Source: Lentzea albida (GTDB lineage Bacteria; Actinomycetota; Actinomycetes; Mycobacteriales; Pseudonocardiaceae). Taken from it: a stretch of DNA of 64,000 bases. Under the pieces are notes generated by a model that ran no database searches, was not told the origin of the DNA, and saw only the letters and a program-made list of their open reading frames with translations. Shown one piece after another: positions 8,475 through 16,892 of the stretch (position 1 is its first letter; every line of letters starts with the position of its first letter). Position numbers and translations under genes: made by a program. Location: positions 332,703-396,702 of the forward strand of contig NZ_FOFV01000008.1 of the NCBI RefSeq assembly GCF_900111005.1, written 5' to 3'.

Positions 8475-8792
8475 GTGTTCTACCTGCCGGTCATCAGCAT
8501 CTGGAACCTCGACGGCATCGTCTACTTCCTTGCCGACGTGGGGTTCAGCATCTTCGGCCTGTTCGCGTTCTTCCACGTCCTGAGCCAGCGGGTCGACGCG
8601 TTCACCGCGATCGAGCGCATGACCAAGCCCGCCTGGCTGGGGATCACCGGCGGTGGCGCCGCGGCCCTGCTGCTGTTCAGGCCCGGCGACGTCGGCGCGA
8701 TCTTCTGGTTGGCCGGCCTCGTCGCGGTGCTCGTCTACATGGTGGACGTGCGCCCGAAGCTGATCGAGGTCCAGCGCGGCCCGCGTTGGTGA
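8475..8792 (+). CDS. DUF2516 small membrane protein
   Basis: 105 residues from GTG 8475, with three hydrophobic helices (about 15-38, 52-66 and 72-92). The order after the HbhA-like gene and the fold match the actinobacterial DUF2516 family (Rv0476-like), whose function is not known. The last codons overlap the GTG of the following hydrolase, so the two are translated together. It is separated from the HbhA-like gene by a terminator, so it likely has its own promoter or depends on read-through. Confidence 0.85.
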   Translation: MFYLPVISIWNLDGIVYFLADVGFSIFGLFAFFHVLSQRVDAFTAIERMTKPAWLGITGGGAAALLLFRPGDVGAIFWLAGLVAVLVYMVDVRPKLIEVQRGPRW

Positions 8793-9445
8793 TCACGCAC
8801 TCGTACGGCTCGGGCTCACCGGTCACGCTCGTCGCCCACGGCCTCGGCGCCACGCCCGGCGAGGCGCGCATCCCCGCCTCCGGGCTGCCCGGCACCCGTG
8901 TGGTGGTGACGCTGCCGTCCCATGGTGACGCCCCGGACGCGCCGACCGGCTACTGGGACTACGGGCGGATCGCGGCCGACCTGGGCACCGTCGAGGCCGA
9001 TCACGCCGTCGGCGTGTCGCTGGGCGCGGGCGCGCTGGTCCGGCTGCTGTCGCAGGAGCCCGGCCGCTTCCGGCGCGTCGCCCTGCTGCTGCCCGCGGTG
9101 CTGGACCGGCCCCGGCAGCCGTTCACGCTCCAGATGCTCTCCGACCTGACCACCGGGCCGCCGATCTACGTGGCCGAACGGCGGGCCGCGCTGAAGCGCC
9201 TGGAGGCCGCCGCCGAGCAGTTGCCGGGTCAGGTGGCCGTTGCCGACGCGTCGTCGTTGGCAGCCGTGTCGGCTCCGGTGCTGGTCATCGCGGCCACCGG
9301 CGACCCGCTGCACCCCGAGGACGTGGCGAAGGAGACGGCCGCTGCGTTCCCGAACGGCGAGCTGTGGCTGATCGACTCGCCGTCACCGATGATCACCCAT
9401 CGGAGCGAGATCAGGCACAGGTTGGTCTCCTTCTTCGCCGGGTAG
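8789..9445 (+). CDS. Alpha/beta hydrolase family protein
   Basis: 218 residues from GTG 8789, overlapping the DUF2516 stop. The oxyanion HGLG motif lies near residue 18, the nucleophile elbow is GVSLGAG (Ser near residue 78), an acidic residue lies in the ATGDPLHPED loop and a His near the C-terminus (MITHRSEI) completes a triad. A small single-domain hydrolase without a cap; substrate not predictable. Confidence 0.85.
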   Translation: MITHSYGSGSPVTLVAHGLGATPGEARIPASGLPGTRVVVTLPSHGDAPDAPTGYWDYGRIAADLGTVEADHAVGVSLGAGALVRLLSQEPGRFRRVALLLPAVLDRPRQPFTLQMLSDLTTGPPIYVAERRAALKRLEAAAEQLPGQVAVADASSLAAVSAPVLVIAATGDPLHPEDVAKETAAAFPNGELWLIDSPSPMITHRSEIRHRLVSFFAG

Positions 9446-9454
9446 CCGAAGTGC

Positions 9455-10006
9455 ATGGCTGAACAGAAGAAGATCGCGTTCCTGGTGGCGGAAGAGGGCA
9501 TCGAGCAGGTCGAGCTGACGGACCCGTGGGCCCACGTCGAGAAGGCCGGCGGTGTGCCGCGCCTGCTCGCGCCGAAGCTCGGTGAGGTCCGCGGCTTCCA
9601 CCACCTCACGCCCGCCGACGCGTTCCCCGTCGACACGACCTTCGCCGACGCCAGCGCGGACGACTACGACGGTGCGGTGATCCCCGGTGGCGTCGCCAAC
9701 AGCGACTTCCTGCGCATGGACAAGGACGCCGTGGAGCTGGTCAAGGCCCTCGTCGCCGCCGGCAAGCCGATCGCGGCCATCTGCCACGGACCGTGGCTGC
9801 TCGTCGAGTCCGACGTCGTGCGCGGCAAGATGGTCACCTCGTTCCCGAGCCTGCAGACCGACCTGCGCAACGCGGGCGCCGACTGGGCGGACCAGGAGGT
9901 CAGGGTCTGCGACATGAACGGGTGGACGCTCGTGACTTCCCGCAACCCCGACGACCTGCCGGCGTTCAACCGGGAGGCGTTGAAGGTGTTCGGGCTGTCC
10001 GAGTAG
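9455..10006 (+). CDS. DJ-1/PfpI family type 1 glutamine amidotransferase-like protein
   Basis: 183 residues. The nucleophilic elbow AAICHGPWLL holds Cys110, the conserved Glu is near the N-terminus (VAEEGIEQVEL) and the GGVANSDFLR loop completes the PfpI/YhbO-type pocket. Full length for the family. Members are described as general stress proteins, deglycases or peptidases, and sequence alone does not separate these. It follows the hydrolase by 9 bases and may be co-transcribed. Confidence 0.92.
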   Translation: MAEQKKIAFLVAEEGIEQVELTDPWAHVEKAGGVPRLLAPKLGEVRGFHHLTPADAFPVDTTFADASADDYDGAVIPGGVANSDFLRMDKDAVELVKALVAAGKPIAAICHGPWLLVESDVVRGKMVTSFPSLQTDLRNAGADWADQEVRVCDMNGWTLVTSRNPDDLPAFNREALKVFGLSE

Positions 10007-10033
10007 CCGGGATCTGCAGCTCCCGGCACTCAC

Positions 10034-10792
10034 CTACAGGCGCGTCACGGCGTAGTGCGCCATGGCGTCACGCAACCACTCGGCCATGTTGCCGCCGCCC
10101 TCGACCTCGAAGTTGCCCCGGAACTCGTCCGAGTCGACGTAGAGGTCGCCGAGGCCCTGGTAGGCCTCCCGGTTGGGCGTCCAGCTCAGGCAGATCCAGC
10201 GGTAGTGGCGGTCGATGAGCTCCTGCGTCTCAGGAGCGTCGATCGCCGTGCCCGCTGTGTAGAGCTCGCCGAGCGCCGCGGCGATGTCGCGCCACTCGGC
10301 CATGAACCGGTCCGCGTCGGCACGCGTCCAGCCCTTCATCTTCTCCTTGCTCTGGGCGATGTGCTCGCGCGCACCGTCGCCGTAGCGTTCGACGAGCTCG
10401 GCCTCGTGGCGCTCCTGCTTCTTCGCGTCGAAGCCGTCGAACAGCTCTTCCATCTTCATCTCGTCCCCTCCTTCCAGTTCCGCGATCGTCCGCGCGACGG
10501 TGTTGGCGAGCCGGTCCAGCCGTTGCCGTTCCGATTGCAGCCACCGGTGGTGGTCGCGCAGGACGGTCAGCTGGTCCGTGCCGTTCAACATCTGCGCCAC
10601 CACGTCGAGGCCCAGGCCGAGGTCGCGCAGCAGCAGGATCTGCTGCAGGCGGTGGACCTGCTCCTTCTCGTAGTAGCGGTAACCGTTGTCGCCGATCCAG
10701 GCCGGCGGCAGCAGCCCGATCGAGTCGTAGTGCCGCAGCGTCCTGGACGTCACCTTCGACATCCGGGCCACCTGGGCGATCGACCAGGCCAT
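10034..10792 (-). CDS. MerR family regulator with TipAS ligand domain
   Basis: 252 residues from ATG 10792 behind AAGGGGGAACCGG. The N-terminal winged helix (WSIAQVARMSKVTSRTLRHYD ... GYRYYEKEQVHRLQQILLLRDLG) and coiled coil (about 75-110) are followed by a TipAS domain (about 125-250; EAYQGLGDLYVDSDEF) like that of Streptomyces TipA, which binds thiopeptide and other antibiotics. The upstream in-frame extension crosses its own promoter and a long inverted repeat, so it is rejected. The target promoter is its own; no efflux gene is adjacent, so it may act in trans. Confidence 0.93.
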   Translation of the reverse strand: MAWSIAQVARMSKVTSRTLRHYDSIGLLPPAWIGDNGYRYYEKEQVHRLQQILLLRDLGLGLDVVAQMLNGTDQLTVLRDHHRWLQSERQRLDRLANTVARTIAELEGGDEMKMEELFDGFDAKKQERHEAELVERYGDGAREHIAQSKEKMKGWTRADADRFMAEWRDIAAALGELYTAGTAIDAPETQELIDRHYRWICLSWTPNREAYQGLGDLYVDSDEFRGNFEVEGGGNMAEWLRDAMAHYAVTRL

Positions 10793-10821
10793 TCCGGTTC
10801 CCCCTTCGCGCTCTGGAACTG

Positions 10822-10852
10822 AAGGTAGGGGTTGACGTTGCGTCAAGGTCAA
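10822..10852 (-). promoter_or_regulatory. MerR-type promoter: 19-bp spacer with palindromic operator
   Basis: On the minus strand TTGACC (10852-10847) and TACCTT (10827-10822) are separated by exactly 19 bp. The spacer contains the perfect palindrome TTGACGTTGCGTCAA (10832-10846). Overlong 17+2 spacing with a dyad inside is the hallmark of promoters that MerR proteins untwist to activate. It lies 30 bases upstream of the merR ATG, so the gene should be autoactivated on ligand binding. Confidence 0.8.
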
Positions 10853-10872
10853 ACCGAGTTTGGCAGGATGGT

Positions 10873-10973
10873 GCGAACTCGCGCTGGTCGTCCGGTTGCC
10901 CCTTCGCCTCGATTCGGCGCAGCCCAATCGAGGCGAAGGGGCAACCGGACGACCAGCTACCAGGCGAGTTCGC
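10873..10973. repeat. Long perfect inverted repeat between divergent genes
   Basis: Two perfect 31-bp arms (10884-10914 and 10926-10956) face each other across an 11-base loop. Outside them a second pair of 10-bp arms (10873-10882 and 10964-10973) also pairs. It lies between the divergent merR promoter and the YbaK gene start, so it cannot serve as an ordinary terminator for either. It does not share sequence with the two other palindromic elements of this window. Confidence 0.9.
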
Positions 10974-11004
10974 CGGAGTCTGCGAAGCAGCGACAATAGA
11001 TACC

Positions 11005-11544
11005 GTGTGGACCATCGCCGGGTCTCTCGAACCCGTACCTGTGCTTTCCCGCCTCGACCTCGTGCCCGAGCCGGTCGCGGCCGCCCTGAAAACGCTCGAC
11101 GGCGCCGACCGCGTCGCGGTGGCGGAGATCGACCCGACCCTCGCCGACACCGCCGAGTTCTGCGCGCACTACGGCTCGCCGCTCGAAGCGTCGGCCAACT
11201 GCGTGGTCGTCGCCGGCAAGCGCGGCGACGTCGTGCGTTATGCAGCGTGCATGGTGCTCGCGACCATGCGTGCGGACGTGAACGGCGTCATCCGCAAGCG
11301 GCTCGACGCGCGCAAGGCGTCGTTCGCGCCGATGGACGAGGCCGTGGCGTTGACCGGCATGGAGTACGGCGGCATCACGCCCATCGGTGCGCCCGCGGAC
11401 TGGCCGATCCTCGTCTCGCCCGAGGTGGCCGCCGCCCCGGAGCTGATCGTGGGCAGCGGCATCCGCGGCAGCAAGATCCTCATCCCCGGTGACGTGCTGA
11501 TGAAGCTCACCGGGGCCGAGGTCCTACCGGACCTGGCGCGCTGA
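11005..11544 (+). CDS. YbaK/EbsC (aminoacyl-tRNA deacylase-like) protein
   Basis: 179 residues from GTG 11005. The YbaK fold is visible: NCVVVAGKRGD, the LDARKASF segment with the conserved Lys, and the GGITPIG and GSGIRGSKI loops. Family members hydrolyse mischarged Cys- or Ala-tRNA(Pro), or act as free-standing editing modules; the specificity here is open. The 3' end overlaps the convergent STAND gene by 21 bases. The start lies 32 bases downstream of the long inverted repeat. Confidence 0.88.
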   Translation: MWTIAGSLEPVPVLSRLDLVPEPVAAALKTLDGADRVAVAEIDPTLADTAEFCAHYGSPLEASANCVVVAGKRGDVVRYAACMVLATMRADVNGVIRKRLDARKASFAPMDEAVALTGMEYGGITPIGAPADWPILVSPEVAAAPELIVGSGIRGSKILIPGDVLMKLTGAEVLPDLAR

Positions 11545-14500
11545 CAGCCGGCCGATCACCTGGTCGGGGTCCAGGTCCCACCTGATCACCCGCGGGTCCG
11601 GCCCCGACGACGTGAGGTCGTCGTCCGCGTCGAACAGCACGGCGTTGACCGGGCCGGTGTGCCCGGTCAGCGTCGCGACCTGGGCGCCGTCGGTGACCTG
11701 CCACAACGTGATCAGGCTGTCGTTCGCGGCGGCCGCCACGGTCTTGCCGTCGCGGCTGGCGGCGACCGCCCCGACCGCGCCCCGGCCGGTGACGAGTGTG
11801 CGCGCCGAGCCGTCGAGGCCCCACAGGGCGACCTCGCCGCCCGCGTCGCCCACCACCAGCAGGTCCGAGCCCGGTACGGCGGCGATCGACTTCACCGCCG
11901 GTCCGGACTCCCTGATCACCGTCGCCTGGTCGCCCGTCCACCGCAGCACGCGCCCGTCGGCGCCGCCGGAGACGACCAGGTCGCCGAGCAGCGCCACGGT
12001 GTTCACCGGGCCCGCGTGACCCGTTGGCAGCGAGCGGCCCGGTTCGGCCGAGTTCAGGTCCTGCACCACGACCGCCGCGTCCGCCCCGCCGGTCACCGCG
12101 CGGTCACCGGAGACGACCAGGCCCTTGATCGCGCCTCGGTGCTCCTGCCACGTGTGCAGGAGCTGGCCGTCGGTCCGCCACGACGACAGCACGCCGCGCA
12201 CGTCGGCGACCACGAGCTCGTCGGCGGTCCGGAACGCCAGCGCCGTCACGTGCGCCGGGACGTCGATGCGTCCGACCTGCCTGCCCTCGCGGTTCCACAG
12301 CAGGACCATCCGGTCGCGCCCGCCGGTGGCGAGCGTCGCGCCGTCCGGGGAGAGCGCGATGCCGTCCGGCGGGCTGGTGTGGCCGGTCAGGGGCGGCAGG
12401 GGCAGGTTCCAGAGGCTCACGCTCTCGTCGCCGCCCGCCGCGAACCAGGTGCCGTCCGGGCTGAGCGCCGCCACGTAGAACGGGTGCGTGCGGGTGATCA
12501 GACCGGTCAGCCAGCCGCCGTCGGGGACGGTCCACCAGCGGATGCTGCCGTCGTCGCTGGTCGACACGAGCTTGGTGCCGCTCGCGTCGAACTGCACCGA
12601 GTGCACGGCGCCGACGTGCCTGCGCAGCCCCGACGTCTTGCCGGTGGCCAGGACTCGCAACACCACCTGGTAGTCGTCTCCGCCCGATGCGAGCACACGG
12701 CCGTCGGGACTCAACGCGACCGTGCGAACGGCAGCGACGTGATCGGTGAACGTGCGCGCTACGCCGTTCTCCACCACCAACGTGCCCTTCTGTCCGCCCG
12801 CGGCGAGCACGGAGCCGTTCAACGACAACGAGTGGACCTCGCCCAGTTCGTGCAGAACGGTGTTCGTGCGCGTCCAGTCGTCCGTGCGCCACAACGAGAT
12901 CAGCCCGTCGGCCGTCGCCACCGCGGCGGTCGACCCGTCCGCCGAGAGCACCAGCACCCGTATCCCGGCGTCTAGGGAGATGGTCCGCAACGGCAGGTGC
13001 GTTCCGGTGTCCCACAAGATGATCCGCCGGTCGTCGCCTGCCGACACCAGCACCGAGCCGCCGGGCATGAACGCGAGCGCGCGCACAGTTCCGTTGTGCT
13101 GCGACAAAGTCACGGGCGACGCCGCGGAAGAGGGCGAGCGGAGCAGCACCGAGTGGTCCTCGCCCGCAGTCGCGAACAGCGAGCTGTCGGCGCTGAACGC
13201 GACCGCGCGAACCGGTCCGCGGTGGTCCTTGAGCACCGTGCGCGCCGGCTTGTAGGCCGCGGTGCTGAGCAACGCCCCGCGCGCCTCGGCGGTCGCGGAG
13301 GTGCGGTAGGCGTCCACGGCCAGTTGGGCGGCGGCGTCCGGCCAGGACGCGCTGAGCTCCTGCGCCTGCACGGCCAGCTGACGCGACTCGGCGACCCGCT
13401 GCTCCCTGCGCGCGGCGTTGCCCTGCACGACCGCGACCGACATCACCACCAGGCACGCCACCGTCAGCACGGCCAGCGACTTCACCAGCGTCCGCAGCCG
13501 GCGCGACTGCCGGTCGGCCGCCTCCCGGGACGCGTACTCCTCGTCCACCGCCGCCTGCAGGAACTCGCGTTCCAGCTCGTTGGACGAGACGGTCCACTCG
13601 AACCGGCCCGCCAGCTCGCGCATCGCCGCGAGCCGGGCACCCCGGTAGAGCTCACCGGGATCGCGGCCGGCCGAGTGCCACGCGGCCGCGGCGGTGGTGA
13701 AGTCGCGGTGCAGCCGCAACGACACCCGGTCGTCGTCGATCCACTGGCGCAATCGTGGCCACGCGCGCACGAGAGCTTCATGCGCGAGCTCGACCACGCC
13801 GTCCGCGACCACGATCAGCCGTGCGTTCGCGAGGACGTTCACGACGTGTGCCGTGTCGGACGGTCTGCCCGCGGCCATCACCTCGTCGAGCGGGGCACGG
13901 CGGCGCAGGTCGTTCACGTCGTCGTGGGTCTGCACGAGCCTGAGCAGCACCGCACGCGCGACGGCCCGTCCACGGGAGGACAGCTCGGCGTAGGTGCTCT
14001 CGGCCGTGGCGGCGACGGCACCGGTGACCCCGCCGCTCGCCCGGTAGCCGTCGAGCGTCAGCCTGCCGCGCTCGCGCCTTCGCCACGTCTCCAGCAGCGC
14101 GTGCGACAGCAACGGCAGCGCGCCCGACTGCCCGCGCACGTCGGCCAGCACGGCCGCGAGCACGTCCGGTTGCACCTTCAGCCCGGCCCGCGCGGCCGGC
14201 ATCTCGACGGCGGCGCGCAGCTCGTCGTCGGTCATCGGCCCGACCAGCACCTGGGCGTCGCGCAACGCCTCCACCAGCGCGGGCAGCGCGGCGCAGTGCC
14301 CGAGGAAGTCCGCCCGCACCGCCAGCAGCACCCGCTGGTCGCCCTCGAGCAGCGACGCGACGAACGCCTCCCGGTCGACCGTGCTGTCGAAGTGCGTGAA
14401 CAGCTCCTCGAACTGGTCGACGACCACGAGGTCGGCCCGGTCGCCCCGCCAGGTCGTGGGCGTCGCGGTGACGACCGTCCAGTCCGTCAGTGCGGGCAGC

Positions 14501-14937
14501 ACCCCGGCGTGGACCAACGAGGACTTGCCGGACCCGGACGGTCCGAACACCCCGACCACGCGCTGCCGCCGGACGCGGTCCGTGAGGTCGGCGGCGAGCT
14601 CGTCCCGTCCGAAGAACCGGTCGGCGTCCCCGATCCCGAACGCCGTCAGCCCGAGGTACGGGGTCGGGTCGGCCTCGCCCTTCGCGGCCTGGCGCCAGCG
14701 CTGCTCCCATTGGGCCACATCGCCTTCGCACGCCTGGACGTACGCGAGAGCCACCGGGAGCGAGGGGAGTTGCTCTCCCGCGGCCGCCTGGGACAGCGCC
14801 GTGGCGGAGTAGTGCGCGCGCTGCGCGAGCGTCCGGTAGTTCGGCGAGCCCGCCTTCTCCCGCAGTTGCCGCAGCTCCCACGCGAACCGCTGGACCGGCC
14901 CCTCCTCGGGATCGATCGGCCGCTCTCGTCTGCCCAC
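11524..14937 (-). CDS. HTH-STAND NTPase-WD40 repeat protein
   Basis: 1137 residues from GTG 14937 behind ACTGGAG. The N-terminal XRE-like helix-turn-helix (about 15-70) precedes a STAND P-loop ATPase with Walker A GPSGSGKSS at 132-140 and Walker B VVVDQFEEL at 171-179, then a helical arm. A single membrane helix sits near 485-505. From about 540 to the end are many WD40 repeats (GHTGPVNAV, LWNLPLPP, SPDGATLATGG), enough for one or two propellers. Such proteins act as sensors that oligomerise on binding a target. In actinomycetes they often neighbour secreted or kinase genes. The long in-frame extension upstream of 14937 crosses the intergenic operator and is not used. The trigger is unknown. 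Confidence 0.92.
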   Translation of the reverse strand: MGRRERPIDPEEGPVQRFAWELRQLREKAGSPNYRTLAQRAHYSATALSQAAAGEQLPSLPVALAYVQACEGDVAQWEQRWRQAAKGEADPTPYLGLTAFGIGDADRFFGRDELAADLTDRVRRQRVVGVFGPSGSGKSSLVHAGVLPALTDWTVVTATPTTWRGDRADLVVVDQFEELFTHFDSTVDREAFVASLLEGDQRVLLAVRADFLGHCAALPALVEALRDAQVLVGPMTDDELRAAVEMPAARAGLKVQPDVLAAVLADVRGQSGALPLLSHALLETWRRRERGRLTLDGYRASGGVTGAVAATAESTYAELSSRGRAVARAVLLRLVQTHDDVNDLRRRAPLDEVMAAGRPSDTAHVVNVLANARLIVVADGVVELAHEALVRAWPRLRQWIDDDRVSLRLHRDFTTAAAAWHSAGRDPGELYRGARLAAMRELAGRFEWTVSSNELEREFLQAAVDEEYASREAADRQSRRLRTLVKSLAVLTVACLVVMSVAVVQGNAARREQRVAESRQLAVQAQELSASWPDAAAQLAVDAYRTSATAEARGALLSTAAYKPARTVLKDHRGPVRAVAFSADSSLFATAGEDHSVLLRSPSSAASPVTLSQHNGTVRALAFMPGGSVLVSAGDDRRIILWDTGTHLPLRTISLDAGIRVLVLSADGSTAAVATADGLISLWRTDDWTRTNTVLHELGEVHSLSLNGSVLAAGGQKGTLVVENGVARTFTDHVAAVRTVALSPDGRVLASGGDDYQVVLRVLATGKTSGLRRHVGAVHSVQFDASGTKLVSTSDDGSIRWWTVPDGGWLTGLITRTHPFYVAALSPDGTWFAAGGDESVSLWNLPLPPLTGHTSPPDGIALSPDGATLATGGRDRMVLLWNREGRQVGRIDVPAHVTALAFRTADELVVADVRGVLSSWRTDGQLLHTWQEHRGAIKGLVVSGDRAVTGGADAAVVVQDLNSAEPGRSLPTGHAGPVNTVALLGDLVVSGGADGRVLRWTGDQATVIRESGPAVKSIAAVPGSDLLVVGDAGGEVALWGLDGSARTLVTGRGAVGAVAASRDGKTVAAAANDSLITLWQVTDGAQVATLTGHTGPVNAVLFDADDDLTSSGPDPRVIRWDLDPDQVIGRLSARQVR

Positions 14938-14962
14938 CCGCACTCCAGTTGATCCGAGTTGA

Positions 14963-14993
14963 TTGATCAGCGCCCGCGCCACTGCCTGATCAA
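14963..14993. promoter_or_regulatory. Inverted repeat in the divergent STAND / secreted-protein promoter region
   Basis: TTGATCAG (14963-14970) and CTGATCAA (14986-14993) form an 8-bp inverted repeat with a 15-base spacer. Two further GTTGAT copies start at 14949 and 14959. The site sits 26 bases upstream of the STAND start and 55 bases from the secreted-protein start. It could be bound by the STAND protein's own HTH domain, which would couple the two genes. Confidence 0.45.
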
Positions 14994-15047
14994 CCCGAGC
15001 GCCCCGAACCTGGTGCCGCAACGACTTCGGGCTGAGCAGGAGCGATG

Positions 15048-16322
15048 ATGACCAGACGCTGGCGCACAGCACTTCTAGTGGCGTTGACGGGTGTGGTGAG
15101 TGCGGCGTTGCCCGTGCAGGCACAAGAGGCGGCGGACGACCTAATCCACAGTCGTCCAACCGGTGCCTTCGGGTTGACGCCCGACTGGAGTCTGGAGGCC
15201 TCCGCCGCACAGCTGCAGACCGCGGTCGGCACCACGACGTCGGTCGCCGCGCTGCTGCGTGACGCGAACAGGGACATCGCGTCGTGCAACAGCGCGCAGC
15301 AACAGGCACTTCCGGAGAACTACGACCGAACGGACTACCCGCTGACGTCCGGGCAGATCCTGCACAGCAGCGAGAAGTTCTGCTGGGACCCCGGCGACAG
15401 CAAGGTCGACTACTGGATCCCGCAGGGCGTCACCGGTTCCTCCGACGCCGACGACGACGGTCTGTGGGGCGAGAACCGGATCCTGCTCGTCAGCTGGCAC
15501 TACGACGACACCTCGCCGGACAAGGGCGTGCGCATCTCGTTCGTCGACATGAAGAACCGCAAGTACCGGCACGTGCTGCTGGTCGAGCCGACCGCGAACG
15601 CGAACTACAAGGCCGTGCCGATCCACGCGGGCGGCCTGGCCTGGCTCGGCCGCTACCTCTACGTCGCCGACACCAACGACGGCCTGCGCGTGTTCGACGT
15701 CGAACGCCTCCTCGAGGTCTCCGACGCCCAGGACAGCATCGGCAAGAGCGGCAGCGACTACTACGCCTACAACTACAAGTACGTGCTGCCGCAGGTCGGC
15801 TGGTACCGGCAGTCCGACCGGACGTCGCCCTGCGAGCCGAGCGCCTCACAGCTGTGCTTCTCGTCGTTGTCGCTGGACCGCAGCACCACTCCGGACACGC
15901 TGGTCGTCGGCGAGTACCGCGACGGCCGCAGCACCGACACCGCCGTCGACGGCGGCCGGGTGGCCCGCTACCGCGTCGACGCCTCGTCCCGGCAACTGAC
16001 GCTGACCAGCGGCAAAGCCGTGCCGCAGGACGTCGTGACCGTGCCGCGCAGCAACGTCCAGGGCGTCCAGACCTGGGAGGGCCGCTACTACCTCGGCCGC
16101 AGCTCGAACCGCAACCACAGCTGGATGCACTCCGGTGTCCTGAACGGCACCACGGCGACCAACAGCTGGGCGATCGGCGGCGAGGACCTCTACCACGAGC
16201 ACGGCACGGGGATCACCGCCGGGAAGCTCTGGACCGTCGCGGAACACGCCTGGTCCGAGAACGGCAGCACGTTCATCGACCGGCGGGCGATCTTCGCCGT
16301 GCCGCTCAGCGAGATCGGCTGA
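15048..16322 (+). CDS. Secreted protein of unknown function, probably beta-propeller
   Basis: 424 residues. A classical Sec signal peptide (TRRWRTALLVALTGVVSAALPVQAQ, cleavage after about residue 25) starts it. ATG 15048 has AGGAG 5 bases upstream; ATG 15045 is an alternative. The mature part has repeated short beta segments (RILLVSWHYDD, WLGRYLYVADTNDGLRVFDV, TLVVGEYRDGR, WEGRYYLGRSSN) of a kind seen in propeller folds, and five cysteines. No catalytic motif is recognised. It is divergent from the STAND-WD40 gene and followed 60 bases later by another secreted protein. Confidence 0.7.
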   Translation: MTRRWRTALLVALTGVVSAALPVQAQEAADDLIHSRPTGAFGLTPDWSLEASAAQLQTAVGTTTSVAALLRDANRDIASCNSAQQQALPENYDRTDYPLTSGQILHSSEKFCWDPGDSKVDYWIPQGVTGSSDADDDGLWGENRILLVSWHYDDTSPDKGVRISFVDMKNRKYRHVLLVEPTANANYKAVPIHAGGLAWLGRYLYVADTNDGLRVFDVERLLEVSDAQDSIGKSGSDYYAYNYKYVLPQVGWYRQSDRTSPCEPSASQLCFSSLSLDRSTTPDTLVVGEYRDGRSTDTAVDGGRVARYRVDASSRQLTLTSGKAVPQDVVTVPRSNVQGVQTWEGRYYLGRSSNRNHSWMHSGVLNGTTATNSWAIGGEDLYHEHGTGITAGKLWTVAEHAWSENGSTFIDRRAIFAVPLSEIG

Positions 16323-16382
16323 GCCCACTCGACTTCCGCCCTTGTTCGAGGCGGAAACCCTTACAAACTGGAGGAAATCCTT

Positions 16383-16844
16383 ATGCGCAAGCTCGTGCTT
16401 GCTCTCTCCATGGCCTTCCTGGCCGTGATGGGATCCCTGGCGCCCGCATCGGCGGAGGTCACGTCGATGCAGGCGGTGTCCGAGATCGGTGCGGCGGCCG
16501 ACGGGATCGAGTTCGCCGTCGCCGGCACGTTGCCGCCCCGTTCCCAGCTGACGTGCCACTCCTACACGGCCGTCGAGATCTGTTACGAGAAGGGCGGTGA
16601 CCACTGGTGGGTGCAGGACCAGAACAGCGATGACAAGTCGTCGGCCGGTGTCTACTGGGAGAACTACCGCAACGGTTCGCTGTACCGCAACGGAACCTGC
16701 ATCACCAGCCTCGGGAGCGGCAACTGGGGCCAATGCAACAAGAACTACTACGAGGATAGCGAGCTGTACGGCATCCCCTGCACCTGGAACCGCAGCGCCG
16801 GTGGCGACATCGTGTGCAATGGCACGGTCTACCGCTACCAGTAG
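16383..16844 (+). CDS. Small secreted cysteine-containing protein
   Basis: 153 residues with a clear signal peptide (KLVLALSMAFLAVMGSLAPASA, cleavage near residue 24) and six cysteines in the mature chain (TCHSY, EICYEK, GTCITS, GQCNKN, IPCTW, IVCNG), presumably three disulfides. The mature part is rich in Tyr, Trp and Asn. CTGGAGGAAATCC precedes the ATG. I recognise no family. Its position 60 bases after the secreted propeller-like gene and before a terminator suggests one two-gene secreted module. Confidence 0.75.
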   Translation: MRKLVLALSMAFLAVMGSLAPASAEVTSMQAVSEIGAAADGIEFAVAGTLPPRSQLTCHSYTAVEICYEKGGDHWWVQDQNSDDKSSAGVYWENYRNGSLYRNGTCITSLGSGNWGQCNKNYYEDSELYGIPCTWNRSAGGDIVCNGTVYRYQ

Positions 16845-16853
16845 GAGCTGACC

Positions 16854-16881
16854 GCCTCGCGCCCTGCTGGGGGCGCGAGGC
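16854..16881. terminator. Bidirectional hairpin between convergent genes
   Basis: An 11-bp perfect stem (16854-16864 and 16871-16881) with a 6-base loop lies between the stop of the secreted protein and the stop of the LOG gene. It can terminate both strands. Confidence 0.8.
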
Positions 16882-16892
16882 CGTTCACACCG

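Noticed and set aside
14938..15309. N-terminal extension of the STAND protein
   Set aside because: The extra 124 codons overlap the start of the divergent secreted protein and the intergenic inverted repeat; the GTG at 14937 has a good ribosome site and begins the family's usual N-terminus.
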